Below, one piece after another: positions 62,648 to 64,000 of a stretch of DNA of 64,000 nucleotides (positions within the stretch are counted from its first letter, which is position 1; each line of letters opens with the position of its first letter). The DNA is from Synechococcus sp. CC9605 (GTDB lineage: Bacteria > Cyanobacteriota > Cyanobacteriia > PCC-6307 > Cyanobiaceae). The notes under the pieces were generated by a model. That model was not told the DNA's origin. It saw only the letters and a list, made by a program, of their open reading frames with translations, and did no database searches. Location of the stretch: NCBI RefSeq assembly GCF_000012625.1, contig NC_007516.1, positions 1,302,001 through 1,366,000 of the forward strand, in the 5' to 3' direction. The position numbers and the translations under genes are program-made.

Positions 62648-63733
62648 TCAAATGGTCTGCTCAGCCCAACCCACCAGTGCCAGAGCGGCTTCTTCAGCCC
62701 CTGATGCAGAAAGAGGAGCTTCGCTCGGCGCCAGCAATGGCTGGTCCAGCTGCCATGCCCCGGCATCCAGCTCCTGACGCGTGAGGCAGCGGTGCTGACC
62801 GTGGCGACGCAGACCATCCATCAACGCCGCCGCTTCAGCGAATCCGCTGCGCTCCACCACGTGCATCCCAACCCCTTGTGCAATCGCCTCGCAGAAGCTG
62901 CTGAAACCGGGCTTGCCCAGAAAACGGGAGCAACGGCCCAGCACATCAACGGGACGCAGCCCATCTGGAAGAAGCGTGAGGTTGGGGAGCGCTGCCAACT
63001 CAGGTGCTTGCGAACCATCTGCTGAAGTCGGCAGCAGGAAATGGTGGTTGGGCCAGAGCTGAAACAGATCCCGCGAAAGGGACAAGCCCAAGCCTCCAAA
63101 TCCCACCAGCACCAGGGAAGCATCCTGGCCATCAAGGGAAGCCTCAAGATCCGCCGGGATGGTCCGCGGGCTGGCACAGACCAACCCGATCCTCTGTTCA
63201 GGCAACCCCCAATTCATGGCGAGGTCAAACGGACAGCGCAGCAGGAGATCACCGCAGCAGTAGGCCTCAGCGGCGGCATCGGCCCAGCCTTGGAAAGCAG
63301 GGCCCAAGGGGCCATAGATGTCATCCCAGCCGAAATTGCTCATCCACACCATGGGTGCATCGAGGCGCTTGGCCAGGGCGGCCGCGGCCGGGGGAATGTC
63401 CCCGATGATCAACACCGGCTGCCCCTGCGACGCCATCCAGACGGCTTCAGCCTCGATCAGGGCCGGCAGCCGTTGTTCAAGCTGATCCAGGGCACTAAGG
63501 GTGGCGGCGCAATCCACACCGAGCGCATCGGCCTGCACCATGCCCACATCCCACTGACAGCAGCGTTGCTCAATCGCTGCATCCCCCAACAACAGCTGGA
63601 GTACCGGGGAGGGCAGGCCCGAGCTCATCACCAACGTCCACTCAGGACGCAGGCGGCGCAGCTGCTGCAACACCGCAGCATCGCGAGCCGCATGGCCGAA
63701 GCCATGGCTGCTGCTGCAGAGATAGATCAGCAC
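62648..63733 (-). CDS. GT-B fold glycosyltransferase-like protein
   Basis: A 361-aa protein. The N-terminal MLIYLCSSSHGFGHAARDAA and the C-terminal LLPDGLRPVDVLGRCSRFLG and GKPGFSSFCEAIAQGVGMHV follow the MurG/UDP-glycosyltransferase layout (nucleotide site in the second half, Gly-x-x-SFCEA loop). The donor and acceptor are unknown. Its start overlaps the metallophosphoesterase end by seven bases. Confidence 0.78.
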   Translation of the reverse strand: MLIYLCSSSHGFGHAARDAAVLQQLRRLRPEWTLVMSSGLPSPVLQLLLGDAAIEQRCCQWDVGMVQADALGVDCAATLSALDQLEQRLPALIEAEAVWMASQGQPVLIIGDIPPAAAALAKRLDAPMVWMSNFGWDDIYGPLGPAFQGWADAAAEAYCCGDLLLRCPFDLAMNWGLPEQRIGLVCASPRTIPADLEASLDGQDASLVLVGFGGLGLSLSRDLFQLWPNHHFLLPTSADGSQAPELAALPNLTLLPDGLRPVDVLGRCSRFLGKPGFSSFCEAIAQGVGMHVVERSGFAEAAALMDGLRRHGQHRCLTRQELDAGAWQLDQPLLAPSEAPLSASGAEEAALALVGWAEQTI

Positions 63734-64000
63734 GGCAGCGGAGCATCGATCGGCAACCGCTCCTGATGGATCAGCTCAGCATCGGGGGTGTACCAGCGAT
63801 GGGCGAGCTGGGTGAGGCGGGAACCCTGGAATTCAGCCCAGGAGAGATGCAGCAGCGATCGACCCTGCCTATCCACCCCTGAACGAGGCACACAAGCGGC
63901 GTTGATCAGAGCGGTTCCATGGCGATGGCGCAACAGCGTCTGGCGGACACCGGAGCCGCGCTTGAGGGCATGGTGCATGTGACCGAAAATCACCAGATCG
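63727..64000 (-). CDS. Metallophosphoesterase C-terminus (5' end outside window)
   Basis: The frame is open to the window edge and reads DLVIFGHMHHALKRGSGVRQ at its start, the GHxHH metal-binding motif of calcineurin-like phosphoesterases (TIGR04168-type in cyanobacteria). The tail ends LIHQERLPIDAPLPC. It overlaps the glycosyltransferase-like gene by seven bases. Confidence 0.82.
   Translation of the reverse strand, partial: DLVIFGHMHHALKRGSGVRQTLLRHRHGTALINAACVPRSGVDRQGRSLLHLSWAEFQGSRLTQLAHRWYTPDAELIHQERLPIDAPLPC

Noticed and set aside
1-64000. CRISPR arrays, rRNA genes or insertion sequences with transposases
   Set aside because: No regularly spaced 25-40 base direct repeats with unique spacers, no rRNA-like stretch and no transposase frame or terminal inverted repeats were seen.

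Overview
The window looks like a marine picocyanobacterial chromosome (Synechococcus, probably subcluster 5.1). The evidence is the gene content: psaK, petN, thf1/psb29, a Psb32-like TPM protein, Ycf35, Ycf19/YggT, Ycf49-like DUF2499, DUF3593, DUF3110, ftsH, a DnaK3-type chaperone, and ggpS with a Ggt-type transporter for the osmolyte glucosylglycerol. Genes are packed tightly, with many 4-base start/stop overlaps and convergent 3' overlaps. By eye the core DNA is GC-rich. No species name is claimed.

Layout. 1-10.9 kb: M61 peptidase (cut by the window edge), Ycf35, purN, argC, ribBA, cyclophilin, mtnP, murQ, DUF3110, dnaJ and dnaK. 11.0-13.9 kb: the phosphate transporter pstCAB behind a Pho-box-like repeat, then tRNA-Ser(GGA). 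14-19.6 kb: FdC2-type ferredoxin, inositol monophosphatase-family enzyme, hisZ, bacterial ferredoxin, htpG, rpmB and a Bcp-type peroxiredoxin. 19.6-24.1 kb: ggpS, a solute-binding protein and two permeases in one overlapping operon. The matching ATPase gene lies at 35.9 kb. About 11.8 kb of foreign DNA separates them.

The insert (24,091-35,946) is the most interesting part. It is bounded by a perfect 13-bp direct repeat. Removing one copy plus the insert restores an ATGA overlap between the ggtD stop and the ggtA start, so the element appears to have entered exactly at that junction while keeping both reading frames. It carries a tyrosine recombinase with all catalytic residues, 11-bp repeats near both ends that look like integrase arm sites, and an AbrB-type regulator. 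Divergent from the regulator is a candidate small RNA or attenuated leader. It also holds a RepA-like ATPase beside a candidate replication origin (TGCAAC/GTTGCA arrays, an 8/9 DnaA-box match, a palindrome and AT-rich DNA), a divergent two-gene operon of unknown function, a DUF4912-like protein, two related small membrane proteins and several decayed genes. By eye it is more AT-rich than its flanks. I read it as an integrative element able to replicate, related in style to satellite or tycheposon-like elements of marine cyanobacteria; that comparison is inference.

36-54 kb returns to core genes: csaB-like pyruvyltransferase, DUF2499/DUF3593, psaK, a geranylgeranyl-reductase-like flavoprotein, dxs, ilvA, scpB, ycf19, mazG-like, pyk, a MacB-like permease, ftsH, DUF2256, clpP, thf1, petN and clpS. 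54.2-56.4 kb is a second gene-poor patch of tiny genes and at least one decayed gene. 56.4-64 kb holds purK, a sugar-ABC permease, aroB, a MidA-type methyltransferase, a TPM-domain protein, a lysozyme-like protein, a GT-B glycosyltransferase-like protein and the end of a metallophosphoesterase. Several short genes (petN, a 49-aa membrane protein, DUF2256, a 50-aa and a 31-aa ORF) were found by reading translations directly.
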